A stretch of 15,980 nt of DNA from Gemmatimonadota bacterium. GTDB taxonomy: Bacteria > Gemmatimonadota > Gemmatimonadetes > Gemmatimonadales > GWC2-71-9. The DNA lies in NCBI GenBank assembly GCA_004357415.1, contig SMVY01000054.1, positions 1 to 15,980 of the forward strand, written 5' to 3'. A program made the translations under genes and the position numbers. This document shows positions 1-7,779 of the stretch, one piece after another; position 1 is the first letter of the stretch, and every line of letters starts with the position of its first letter. The notes below the pieces were generated by a model. The model ran no database searches and had not been told where the DNA came from. It saw nothing but the letters and a program-made list of their open reading frames with translations.

Positions 1-1947
1 AGCCACCTGGTCGTAGCGGAACCTGGTGTCGATCACCGTGCTGACGATTTGATCGTCGGGCACCTTGGCCGCGCCCGGCAGGACTCTCACGTAGGGCTGC
101 GGATCGTCACGCTGGTAGAGCACGCCGAACTGTCCGGACGTGGTGCGTACCGGCCCGAGGACCCTGGTGAATCCGGGAATCTCCTGTACCGACGGCAGCA
201 GCACGAAGCGCACGGCCATCAAGTCCCACAGTTGCTGGCTCCCCTGGTTGCGCCATACGTTCTTCCCACCCCACAGGTCGTCATAGAACCGCACCTCGTT
301 CCCGTGGTAGCCTAGCGCCGTCTGGATGCCATACGCCATGAGGATCGATCCGTCGTACACCCGGAGGGGGTTGAACACCCGGAATTGGCCGTCGGAGGTG
401 CGGATGTAGTCGATGATATCATCGGTGGCATAGATTTCGGACGCGGGCGGGGAGAATCGAAAGAAGTTACGATCGAGGCTCCACATATCCGCCGCCACCA
501 CCACGAGGAGCGCCGCCGAGGCGATCCCCGCACGAACCTTCCCGGCATTGATGGCCCACGCCAGTGCTCCGGCCACCAGCAACACGACGAGCATCCTCAA
601 GGCGCCGGCCTGGAGGGCATCGGCGTTAGCGGATACGGTGCCGGCCTGCTGCGGTTCGGCCAGCGCCTCCGCCACCGGCTGCAGCGCACCCACGGTCCCC
701 AGAAGGGCCACGGCGCCGAGCACTCCAAACACGATCCAGAACAGGCGGCGGCCCACCCGCCGGGCCAACAATTGGTCCGCTCCCATGCCGGCCATGACGG
801 TTACCGGCAGCGCTACCAGGTAGAAGGCCATCCCGGGAGCGCGGACCTTCTTCATCATGGGCATCACCTCGTACCACAGCCGGTAGAACGGCGTGTGGCG
901 TCCGAGGGCGATCAGCAGGAACAAGCCGGCGATGGCCGTCATGGCCCACAGCAGGCGCCGGCGTTCACGATTGGTCCAGCCGAACGCGGCTAGGGCCACG
1001 ACCACCACGCCGAGGTATTCGGTGTGGAGCTTGAAGAAGTTCCGACCCCAGTACGATTCGATGATGCCGTTGAACTGAGGGAGGATGGTGCTCATCAATT
1101 CCTCGGGCGGCAACGAGAAATTGGTGGAGTACTGCCACCCCAGGCTGGGGCCCCCTGCCCCACGCGGCGAGTAGGGGATGTATTCTAGAAACGGGAGCGC
1201 CTGGATGGCCGATATCGCAACTCCCAGCGCCACGGCACCGAATGCCATGGCGATGGGAGCGATCCAACTGCCGGTCGGTTTCTCCGGACCAAAGAAGGTG
1301 AGGTAGAGCGTCCACACACCGGACGCCACCAGGAGATAGTAGGTCAGTTGGTAGTGGGGGCTCAGCAGGGCCAGTCCCACCACGATGGCGAACAGGCCAA
1401 ACCACGGCCGGCGCTGGTCGCGCACGGCTCGCAGTAGCGCCAGGAACGCCAACGGGGCCAGGGCCGACACGAACATCTTGCCGTCGTGCCCGGGACTGAC
1501 CATCGAGGCCACGATGCCGGTCAGTTGATAGGCCACTCCGCCGACCATCGCTCCGGTCCACGACAGCTTGAGGGCCCGCAGGAGGGCGTACATGAACAGG
1601 CCCGCCAGCACCAGATGCAGCCCGAAGCCCAGCGTCATGGCGACGTCCGTGGGGAGGATCCACCGGAGCCAGGCCGTGGGGTAGAAGATGTCCCCGTGCA
1701 TGGCCCCGATGAACGGCATCCCGCCGAACAGGAACGGATTCCATTGGGGGATGGCGCCGGTGGCGCGAAACATCTCGGCGCCGAACAACCGGAAGCTGTA
1801 GCCGGCGGAGTATTGGTCGCTCATGGGATTGACGAGGAACTGCCCCAGCGCCATGGGCCACATCAGCGTGGCCGCCGCCAGCAGGAACACCACGATCGCC
1901 AGGAGCGCCGGCTTCTTCGGCTCGAACAGGTGCTCAGGAGGCTGCAC
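1..1947 (-). CDS. YfhO-like polytopic membrane protein, probable GT-C-type glycosyltransferase (3' end outside window)
   Basis: The frame is open from a GTG at 1947 to base 1 (649 codons, no stop), so the C-terminus is missing. I translated it by hand from the minus strand. After a short cytoplasmic start comes a membrane helix (about residues 13-30), then a loop with an acidic SDQY (D44) and the motif QWNPFLFGGMPF (68-79). An acidic residue in the first loop and a W-N-P motif are typical of the YfhO family and its GT-C-like relatives. Many more hydrophobic helices follow to about residue 480, then a soluble tail containing YIRTSDGQFRVFNP. YfhO proteins are thought to move sugars from polyprenyl carriers onto envelope polymers; that role is inferred here. 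The start overlaps the preceding stop by 14 bp and has AAAGGCGG just upstream. It is last in the run of ten genes, directly after a flippase-like protein and two glycosyltransferases, which fits use of a lipid-linked sugar. Family call fairly sure, substrate unknown. Confidence 0.75.
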   Translation of the reverse strand, partial: MQPPEHLFEPKKPALLAIVVFLLAAATLMWPMALGQFLVNPMSDQYSAGYSFRLFGAEMFRATGAIPQWNPFLFGGMPFIGAMHGDIFYPTAWLRWILPTDVAMTLGFGLHLVLAGLFMYALLRALKLSWTGAMVGGVAYQLTGIVASMVSPGHDGKMFVSALAPLAFLALLRAVRDQRRPWFGLFAIVVGLALLSPHYQLTYYLLVASGVWTLYLTFFGPEKPTGSWIAPIAMAFGAVALGVAISAIQALPFLEYIPYSPRGAGGPSLGWQYSTNFSLPPEELMSTILPQFNGIIESYWGRNFFKLHTEYLGVVVVALAAFGWTNRERRRLLWAMTAIAGLFLLIALGRHTPFYRLWYEVMPMMKKVRAPGMAFYLVALPVTVMAGMGADQLLARRVGRRLFWIVFGVLGAVALLGTVGALQPVAEALAEPQQAGTVSANADALQAGALRMLVVLLVAGALAWAINAGKVRAGIASAALLVVVAADMWSLDRNFFRFSPPASEIYATDDIIDYIRTSDGQFRVFNPLRVYDGSILMAYGIQTALGYHGNEVRFYDDLWGGKNVWRNQGSQQLWDLMAVRFVLLPSVQEIPGFTRVLGPVRTTSGQFGVLYQRDDPQPYVRVLPGAAKVPDDQIVSTVIDTRFRYDQVA

Positions 1948-2860
1948 GCGAGCCGCCTTTGGGGAATAGCAGAAACAGCACAGCCACACCGACCTCGGTC
2001 AGGGTAAACAGCAGCCGGGAAGCTAGCGCGATGGCGGTTGCCGGGGCCAGCCCGACGACCCCTTGGAGCATCAGCACGAACACCCCTTCGCGGACACCCA
2101 GACCACCCGGCACCAGAAGAACCAGGAAGCCTACGATGTAGGACGCCGCAAAGGCCCCTATGGTCGTCAACAGGGGGAATGACACCTCGGGGATGAGGGC
2201 CCGGGCCAGCAGCCACACGGCCACGCCGTAGGCGCCCCAGGCGAGCACGTTGGCCGCTGCTCCGCCGAGTATGCTCAGTGGCGTCGGGGTGGCCACCTGA
2301 TCGACTCCGCCGGGGAGACGAGCGAGGATTCGGTTGAGCCACCCCGGGTGGAGGAGTACCAATGTTCCGGCTACACTGGCGACCAGCACGGCGATGAGCC
2401 CCACCCGGAGCCACCCGTCGGTTGCCAGGGCCAGCACCCCCGTTAGGGCCACAACCGCGGCACCGGTACCCATCGCCAGCAGCTGCATGACCAGTGCCGA
2501 TCCCGCGGCGGCCACCGGGCGGACGCCCGCCCGTTGCGCCATCACCACCATGCCGGCGACGGCCCAGATCTTCCCGGGGATGTACTTTCCCAGGCTCGAG
2601 AGGGCCCAGATGCGCCCGGCCTGCCACGGTGCCAACGTCTCGTTCCAGCCTCGCAGAACGCCCCGCCAACCGGCGATGAGTGCCGCGTAGCCGGACCACA
2701 CGACCAGCGCCGCCAGCACCAGCAACCCGGGGTCGGCCTGAAGGTCGAGCGGATAGGCGCGGAATTCCTCCCACCGGTCGATGAACGTCCGGGCGACGAA
2801 CCAACCCACCACCGCCAGCAAGGCCAACTGGAGGACCACTCCCCAGGCCCTACGCGGCAC
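1934..2860 (-). CDS. LPG_synthase_TM (UPF0104/AglD-like) integral membrane protein
   Basis: A 308-residue polytopic protein with roughly eight hydrophobic segments. Two motifs diagnose the family: SSLGKYIPGKIW (88-99) and PGGLGVREG (251-259), both conserved in the transmembrane domain of lysylphosphatidylglycerol synthases and in stand-alone UPF0104 proteins. The soluble aminoacyl-transferase domain of MprF is absent, so this is the membrane domain alone. Stand-alone members often sit beside glycosyltransferases and are suspected of moving or handling lipid-linked intermediates, but no biochemical role is firmly established. The start is GTG at 2860, overlapping the end of the GT4 gene by 11 bp; its own stop lies inside the next gene. 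These overlaps imply translational coupling with both neighbours. Family call is strong, function is inference. Confidence 0.85.
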   Translation of the reverse strand: MPRRAWGVVLQLALLAVVGWFVARTFIDRWEEFRAYPLDLQADPGLLVLAALVVWSGYAALIAGWRGVLRGWNETLAPWQAGRIWALSSLGKYIPGKIWAVAGMVVMAQRAGVRPVAAAGSALVMQLLAMGTGAAVVALTGVLALATDGWLRVGLIAVLVASVAGTLVLLHPGWLNRILARLPGGVDQVATPTPLSILGGAAANVLAWGAYGVAVWLLARALIPEVSFPLLTTIGAFAASYIVGFLVLLVPGGLGVREGVFVLMLQGVVGLAPATAIALASRLLFTLTEVGVAVLFLLFPKGGSRAAS

Positions 2861-3995
2861 GAATCGCCTCGTCGTACCACTCCTCGCACTGGGCGGCCAC
2901 CACGGACGGCATCAGCCGGCGGCGCCACTCCTCGCCCAGCTCAGTGGCCTCGGCCAGTCGCTTGGGGCGGTCGATCAACTCCAACGCCGCCTGGGCTAGA
3001 GCCTCGGGGTCGGGGGCAACGATACGGCCGCCACCCCGGTCGGGGACCACGTCCAGCACCCCACCGCCGTCACTGCACGCCACCACCGACACGCCGGCCA
3101 TGAATGCCTCGGCGGCCACGAGACCAAAGCCCTCGTCACGGGCCGGGAACAGCATCACTGCGCGGCCCGACAGGAGACCGCCGATTTCTTCAGGCGGCAC
3201 ACTCCCCGCGAAACTGACGAACTCTTCCAGGGCCAGCGTGCGGCACCGTCGCTCGAGGTGTTCCCGCTCGGGGCCGTCACCGACAATGAGGAGCGGAAGC
3301 GCGCGACCCATGTCACGCAGAACGCCCGCCGCTTCGAGAGCCAGCTCGACCCGCTTTTGGCTGGTCAGGCGGGCAACGACCACCAGACCGGTTCCCGGCT
3401 CCCGGGCCGGGTGGAGGGTGGAGATCGCCGCGGGCATCGGTTGGATCTTGTGCGCCAGGATGTCTCTCCCTCCCCGCCGCTTGATGATGCCGGCGAGGGC
3501 GGTGGAAACGGTGGTGACCACCTTGGCTCGGTGAATGACCGGGCGCGCCAGGGCTCGGGCCACCACTGACTGGTTGAGGAGTGCCGCGTCCGTCCCGTGA
3601 ATGGTGAGGACGTAGCACGATTCCGGCGGAGCGGCCAGGCCGCCTGGTACCCACCAGTGGACGTGGAGCACGTCAGCCTGGGCCATTTCTTCCCGAGCGG
3701 CAGCCCGAAGGGCCTTGAGGAGCCCGACAAAGGTGCGAAACCCCCGCACCGTCTTGACCGCCGCGGTCATCGTCCCCCGGTAAGCGAGGGTTTCCCGTTC
3801 CGCGGTGGCGTAGCGAACCCGGCGGACGGAGACGCCGTCGAACTCGGTAGGACCGGTGTCGCCCTCGTCGGCGGGGGCAATGACGCGCACTTCGTGTCCT
3901 CGCTCGACCAGTGCCGATCCCAAGCTGGCCAGAAACGCTCCGGAGACGTCACCTGGCCACCGGGGGAAGTTGTGTGTCAGGAAGATTATGCGCAC
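2850..3995 (-). CDS. GT4-family (GT-B fold) glycosyltransferase
   Basis: A 381-residue retaining glycosyltransferase of normal family length. The N-terminal Rossmann domain opens with MRIIFLTHNFPRWPGDVSG, whose GDVSG glycine loop follows strand 1 as in GT4 enzymes. The C-terminal nucleotide-sugar domain has VVVARLTSQKRVE (205-217, with R209 and K214 at the usual donor-phosphate positions), the LLIVGDGPERE strand-turn (235-245) and the EX7E motif E288-to-E296 in DEGFGLVAAEAF. No signal peptide or clear membrane helix is visible, so it should act at the inner face of the cytoplasmic membrane. The start is GTG at 3995, 9 bp after the GT2 stop. Placed between a membrane-anchored GT2 and a flippase-like protein, it probably adds a sugar to a lipid-linked acceptor. 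Donor and acceptor cannot be read from the sequence. Confidence 0.88.
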   Translation of the reverse strand: MRIIFLTHNFPRWPGDVSGAFLASLGSALVERGHEVRVIAPADEGDTGPTEFDGVSVRRVRYATAERETLAYRGTMTAAVKTVRGFRTFVGLLKALRAAAREEMAQADVLHVHWWVPGGLAAPPESCYVLTIHGTDAALLNQSVVARALARPVIHRAKVVTTVSTALAGIIKRRGGRDILAHKIQPMPAAISTLHPAREPGTGLVVVARLTSQKRVELALEAAGVLRDMGRALPLLIVGDGPEREHLERRCRTLALEEFVSFAGSVPPEEIGGLLSGRAVMLFPARDEGFGLVAAEAFMAGVSVVACSDGGGVLDVVPDRGGGRIVAPDPEALAQAALELIDRPKRLAEATELGEEWRRRLMPSVVAAQCEEWYDEAIRAA

Positions 3996-4004
3996 GGGCT
4001 TCGT

Positions 4005-4952
4005 CTAGTCCTGGTCGGACGACCTGCCCAAGATCCGGGTGAGACCTCTGATTTCCTCGCGCAGGCCGGCGATCAGTTCCCCCACGAAGCCGAATCCGAA
4101 CAGCACCACGCCGGAGATCACCAGCACGACGATGAGATCGAGCAGCGGGCGGAAGCCGTAGCCGAACACGAACCTCTGGATCAGGCCGAAGACACCGACG
4201 GCGAATCCTATGGTGAACAGGACCGCGCCGAGGAGGCCGAAGAACAGCATGGGTTTGCGGCCGAAGCGGAGCAGGAACCAGACGGACAGGAGGTCGAACA
4301 CGCCGACAGGAATGCGCCGCCAGGTGAACTTCGACACCCCGGCCTGCCGCGGATGGAGCGGGATGGGCCGTGAGGTGAGCCGGTAGCCGTCAGTGGCCGC
4401 GATCACCACGATGAAGCGGTGCCAGTCCGGGCGGGCCGGCACCAGGTCCATGATTTCCCGGCGGTAGGCCTTGACCGAGTTCAGATCCGTGGCGCTCACT
4501 CCGAACAGCCACCGGCTCAGGACGTTGTATACCCGGGACACGAACGCCCTGTCGTATTTGCCCTGTTTGGTTCCGGTGACCATATCCGCCTCGCCGGCGA
4601 GAATCGGCTCGACCAGCGTGGGGATGTCTTCGGGGCGGTACTGCAGATCGGCCGGGTAGAACACGAACACCTCGCCCGCGGCCACCCTGGCAGCGCTGTG
4701 GAGCGCGTCGGCGATGCCGCGTTGCCGCCGGTGGGTAACGACCCGCAGGAACGGGTACTTGGCCGCCAGATCCGTGAGGATCGCTGCGCTCTCGTCCCGC
4801 GACCCGTCGTCGACGACCACCACCTCGTAGGTGAAGTCCGCGGAACCGAGTGCGTCCGCGCACTGCCCGAGGAAGTCCGGAAGGTTGAGCGCCTCGTCCT
4901 TGGCCGGGACGAGCACGCTGACGTCCACTGCGCGAGGACCTGGCACACTCAT
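4005..4952 (-). CDS. GT2-family membrane glycosyltransferase (DPM1/GtrB-like)
   Basis: A 315-residue inverting GT-A enzyme. The catalytic domain (about 1-220) starts with VSVLVPAKDEALNL, has the nucleotide-binding VVVDDGS (45-51, D48 and D49) and a metal-site region PADLQYRPED (100-109). Two membrane helices follow (about 236-258 and 270-291) with a charged cytoplasmic tail. This is the layout of polyprenyl-phosphate mannose or glucose synthases such as DPM1 and GtrB, which load a sugar onto a lipid carrier at the inner leaflet. The usual first Asp of DADLQ is Pro here (P100), so the metal-binding site is a variant. The ATG overlaps the rpoN stop by 4 bp (ATGA). It is the first gene of the sugar module after rpoN and may supply the lipid-linked donor for the YfhO-like protein. 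Family call is strong, substrate unknown. Confidence 0.9.
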   Translation of the reverse strand: MSVPGPRAVDVSVLVPAKDEALNLPDFLGQCADALGSADFTYEVVVVDDGSRDESAAILTDLAAKYPFLRVVTHRRQRGIADALHSAARVAAGEVFVFYPADLQYRPEDIPTLVEPILAGEADMVTGTKQGKYDRAFVSRVYNVLSRWLFGVSATDLNSVKAYRREIMDLVPARPDWHRFIVVIAATDGYRLTSRPIPLHPRQAGVSKFTWRRIPVGVFDLLSVWFLLRFGRKPMLFFGLLGAVLFTIGFAVGVFGLIQRFVFGYGFRPLLDLIVVLVISGVVLFGFGFVGELIAGLREEIRGLTRILGRSSDQD

Positions 4953-6616
4953 ACGCGTTTGCGCATCCTTGCGGGAAGGATGCCCAGCTGGTCGCGGTAC
5001 TTGGCCACGGTCCGCCGGGCGATCTTGATGCCCTGCTCCTGGAACTTGTGTACGATCTGCTGATCGGTGAGCGGTTTGGCCGAGTCTTCCTCGCCGATCA
5101 TCTTCTGCAACTTGGCGCGAATGGACCGGGCACTGGCGTCCTCGCCGGTCGAGGTCGACAGCGCGCTCGAGAAGAAGAACTTGAGCGGCAGCACGCCCCG
5201 CGGTGTCTGGACATACTTCTCGTTGGTGACACGGCTGACGGTCGACTCATGCATGTCGATGACTTCCGCCACCTCCCGCAGGGTGAGTGGCCGCAGGTAC
5301 TCGATGCCTCTCTCGAAGAACTCCCGCTGCCGGTCGACGATGAAGTTCATGACCTTGAGCATGGTCTGCCGCCGCTGCTCGATGGCCTGAATCATCCAAC
5401 TGGCGCTGTTCAACTTGGCCGCAATGAACTCGCGGTTTTCCTTGGTCATCTTCTTCCGGTCGCGGGCGATCTCCTGATACGACCGGCTCAGCCGCAACCG
5501 GGGCACACCGGTATCGTTGAGGAACACATGGTACGCGCTGTCCACCTTCTCCACTATCAGATCGGGCGTGATGTAGCCCTCATTGCCGGCCGAGTACTTG
5601 AGGCCCGGCTTGGGATCGAGCCGCTGGAGCTTGTCGGCGGCCCCCTGGACATCCACCGGCTCGACCCCGAATCGCTTGGCCAGGTCGTTCCACCGATGGG
5701 CCTTGAGATCATCGAACACCTCGCTCACCAGGCGGTACTGCAGCGTGTCGACCTCTTTCAGGTCGGTCAGTTGCAGCAGCAGGCACTCGCGCACATCTCG
5801 CGAGCCCACGCCCGGCGGATCCAGCCGCTGGATGATGGCCAGCATTTCATCCATGTTGGCCTCGGTGAACAACTCCACGCCGGGAGGCGCCACCAGGGGC
5901 GCCGGAGTCGGCGGTTCCACTGCCTCCGTTACCACGGCGTCCTCGACCAACTCAGCCGGCTGCAAGGCGCCTTGCGCCACGGTTTCGGTGATGGGTTCGA
6001 TGGTGAGGGCAGCCATGCCGGCCGGGGCGGTCTCGGCTGAAGCCGGCTCGGGCTCCTGTTCCCCGAAATCTTCCAGACCAACGTCATCGGGGTCAGGCTC
6101 TTCGTCGGCGGTGGTGGCGTTGGTGATCAACCACTGGTTGACCGAGTGAAGGATTTCCTCCATGGTGGCCGCCAGACGGCCGTCTTCCTGGATGTTCCCC
6201 AGGAACTCCTCTGCCAGCAGAAGCTGCCTGGCCGTGAGGTCCAAGAACGACAGCTGTTCGCGCAGGTGGTCGATGAGGTCGCGCACCTCGACGGTGACCG
6301 GTTCGGTGTACTCGATTACCTCGTGCTGGGCCCGGGTGCCGCCGACGTCGAAGCCGTTGAGCAACACCTCCTCCCAGTCCATCTCCTCATCCTTCTGCTT
6401 CTGTTCCTTCTCTTTTTCCTGGTCGGTGGCCGGCGTCTCGTCCGGGAGCTCGTCGTCTTCCATCAATTCGAGGAACGGGTTGACCAACAGCTCCTGCTTG
6501 AGGTGCTGCTGTAACTCCATCATCGGCATGTACAGCATGTCCATCGCCTGGTACAGGCGAGGATTGACCCGGAGCTCCTGCCGCATGCCGATGTGCTGCC
6601 CCAGTCCGAGCCTCAT
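4949..6616 (-). CDS. rpoN: RNA polymerase sigma-54 factor
   Basis: Sigma-54 directs core polymerase to -24/-12 promoters and needs an AAA+ activator to open them. All regions are visible: a Gln/Leu-rich region I (about 1-50) for activator response; an acidic linker with DEL and Glu/Lys runs (53-80); the core-binding region, including MDEMLAIIQRLDPPGVGSRD (255-274); a helix-turn-helix (LTLREVAEVIDMHESTVSR, 444-462) followed by TPRGVLPLKFFFS; and the RpoN box ARRTVAKYRDQ (533-543) that reads the -24 element. Length is 555 residues against about 480 for E. coli RpoN. The excess is mainly one acidic, Pro- and Ala-rich stretch at about 163-250 inside the core-binding region. The ATG overlaps the lptB stop (ATGA), matching the widespread lptB-rpoN adjacency. 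Identification is certain; the effect of the insertion is unknown. Confidence 0.98.
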   Translation of the reverse strand: MRLGLGQHIGMRQELRVNPRLYQAMDMLYMPMMELQQHLKQELLVNPFLELMEDDELPDETPATDQEKEKEQKQKDEEMDWEEVLLNGFDVGGTRAQHEVIEYTEPVTVEVRDLIDHLREQLSFLDLTARQLLLAEEFLGNIQEDGRLAATMEEILHSVNQWLITNATTADEEPDPDDVGLEDFGEQEPEPASAETAPAGMAALTIEPITETVAQGALQPAELVEDAVVTEAVEPPTPAPLVAPPGVELFTEANMDEMLAIIQRLDPPGVGSRDVRECLLLQLTDLKEVDTLQYRLVSEVFDDLKAHRWNDLAKRFGVEPVDVQGAADKLQRLDPKPGLKYSAGNEGYITPDLIVEKVDSAYHVFLNDTGVPRLRLSRSYQEIARDRKKMTKENREFIAAKLNSASWMIQAIEQRRQTMLKVMNFIVDRQREFFERGIEYLRPLTLREVAEVIDMHESTVSRVTNEKYVQTPRGVLPLKFFFSSALSTSTGEDASARSIRAKLQKMIGEEDSAKPLTDQQIVHKFQEQGIKIARRTVAKYRDQLGILPARMRKRV

Positions 6617-7779
6617 GCCACGGCCTCGAATCGGTGCCGCAACCGTTCCGTGAGCGTGGGCCCGAGATACACCTGGGCGACGTCGTCGTTGTAGACCAGT
6701 TCCCGGACGGTGCCGGCCGCCTGGACCCTACCTTCGAACATGATGTATGCCCGGTCGACGATGTCGAGGGTCTGCTCCACGTTGTGGTCGGTGATGAGGA
6801 CGCCGATCCCGCGATGGCGCAGGCTGGCTACGATGGTCTGGATGTCGTGGACGGCGATGGGATCCACGCCGGCAAACGGCTCGTCGAGCAGCATGAAACG
6901 CGGCTGAGTCACCAAGGCCCTGGTGATCTCCAGCCGCCGGCGTTCCCCTCCGCTCAGGGAGTATGCCTTGTTGTGGCGCAGGTGCTTGATTGCCAGTTCG
7001 TCCAATAGGGTTTCCAGTCGTTGCTGACGTTCCTCGCGGGTGTACTTCATCGTCTCGAGGATGGCCATGATGTTCTGCTCGACCGTCATCTTCCGAAAGA
7101 CGGAAGGCTCTTGCGCCAAGTATCCGATCCCCTCCCTGGCACGCCGGTACATGGGAGCGTGGGTCAAATCGTGGTCGTCGATCCGGACCCGGCCGTGGTC
7201 CGGCCTAATGAGCCCCATCAATAAATAAAAGGTCGTGGTCTTTCCCGCACCATTTGGTCCCAAGAGCCCGACGATTTCCCCCTGGGTCAGCTGGACCGTC
7301 ACATCGTCGACGACTCGCCGGCGCTTGAACGACTTGCACAGCTCCTCGCCGTAGAGCACGCTCCCCCGCACGGAGGTACCTGAGCGCAGCAGGCTGTCGC
7401 GCCGGTGCCAACCGGCCTGCGCCATCTCGACCATGCGCTGATACAGCGGCTCCCGCTCGGCTACGGCCTCGGTCCACCAGGCACCCGTGGCCCGCACCTC
7501 GCGCCAGTCGTTGGCCGAGGTGTCCTCGATCCACCCATCGGTGGCCAACCGGGGAAGCACCGAGTCTCTGAGGCTCTCCCTGACCTCCTCCCGGGAGACC
7601 TGGGACACCGCTTCCTGTTCCATGGAGAGTTCCGCCGTGTGGAACACGTGGCGGAACCCGGGAACCAAAGTGTTGAAATCCAGCGCCCCACTGGCGTCCG
7701 CATCGCGCACCAGCACGGCCAGCGCCAGCGACAGCGAGGGGTCCTTCTCAACCAGGGATGACAGCCAAGAGGGGATCAC
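6613..7779 (-). CDS. lptB: LPS export ABC transporter ATPase LptB with an uncharacterised N-terminal extension
   Basis: LptB is the ATPase that drives LptFG to pull LPS from the inner membrane into the LptC-LptA bridge. The C-terminal 245 residues are a full ATPase: Walker A GPNGAGKT (174-181), Q-loop Q223, signature LSGGE (275-279), Walker B FMLLDE (295-300), D-loop GVD (304-306) and switch H332. Ahead of it lie about 140 extra, mostly helical, charged residues with no stop; normal LptB is about 240 residues and begins near YGEELCKSF. I chose GTG 7779 because it overlaps the lptA stop (GTGA) and has AGGAGG 4 bp upstream. No good ribosome site precedes the ATPase domain; GGGGGAG ends one base before the GTG at residue 141, which is too close. 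An open frame continues further upstream to a longer start but lies wholly over lptA, so I did not use it. ATPase call certain; the extension has no family I recognise. Confidence 0.95.
   Translation of the reverse strand: MIPSWLSSLVEKDPSLSLALAVLVRDADASGALDFNTLVPGFRHVFHTAELSMEQEAVSQVSREEVRESLRDSVLPRLATDGWIEDTSANDWREVRATGAWWTEAVAEREPLYQRMVEMAQAGWHRRDSLLRSGTSVRGSVLYGEELCKSFKRRRVVDDVTVQLTQGEIVGLLGPNGAGKTTTFYLLMGLIRPDHGRVRIDDHDLTHAPMYRRAREGIGYLAQEPSVFRKMTVEQNIMAILETMKYTREERQQRLETLLDELAIKHLRHNKAYSLSGGERRRLEITRALVTQPRFMLLDEPFAGVDPIAVHDIQTIVASLRHRGIGVLITDHNVEQTLDIVDRAYIMFEGRVQAAGTVRELVYNDDVAQVYLGPTLTERLRHRFEAVA

Noticed and set aside
965..1861. 298-codon minus-strand frame rich in Arg, His, Pro and Gly
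   Set aside because: It is an alternative frame of the YfhO-like gene. The frame from 1947 gives a coherent membrane protein across the full length.
5048..6040. 330-codon open frame on the plus strand
   Set aside because: It lies entirely antisense to rpoN, whose protein is unmistakable. Its translation has no recognisable motif and is explained by GC-rich codon bias.
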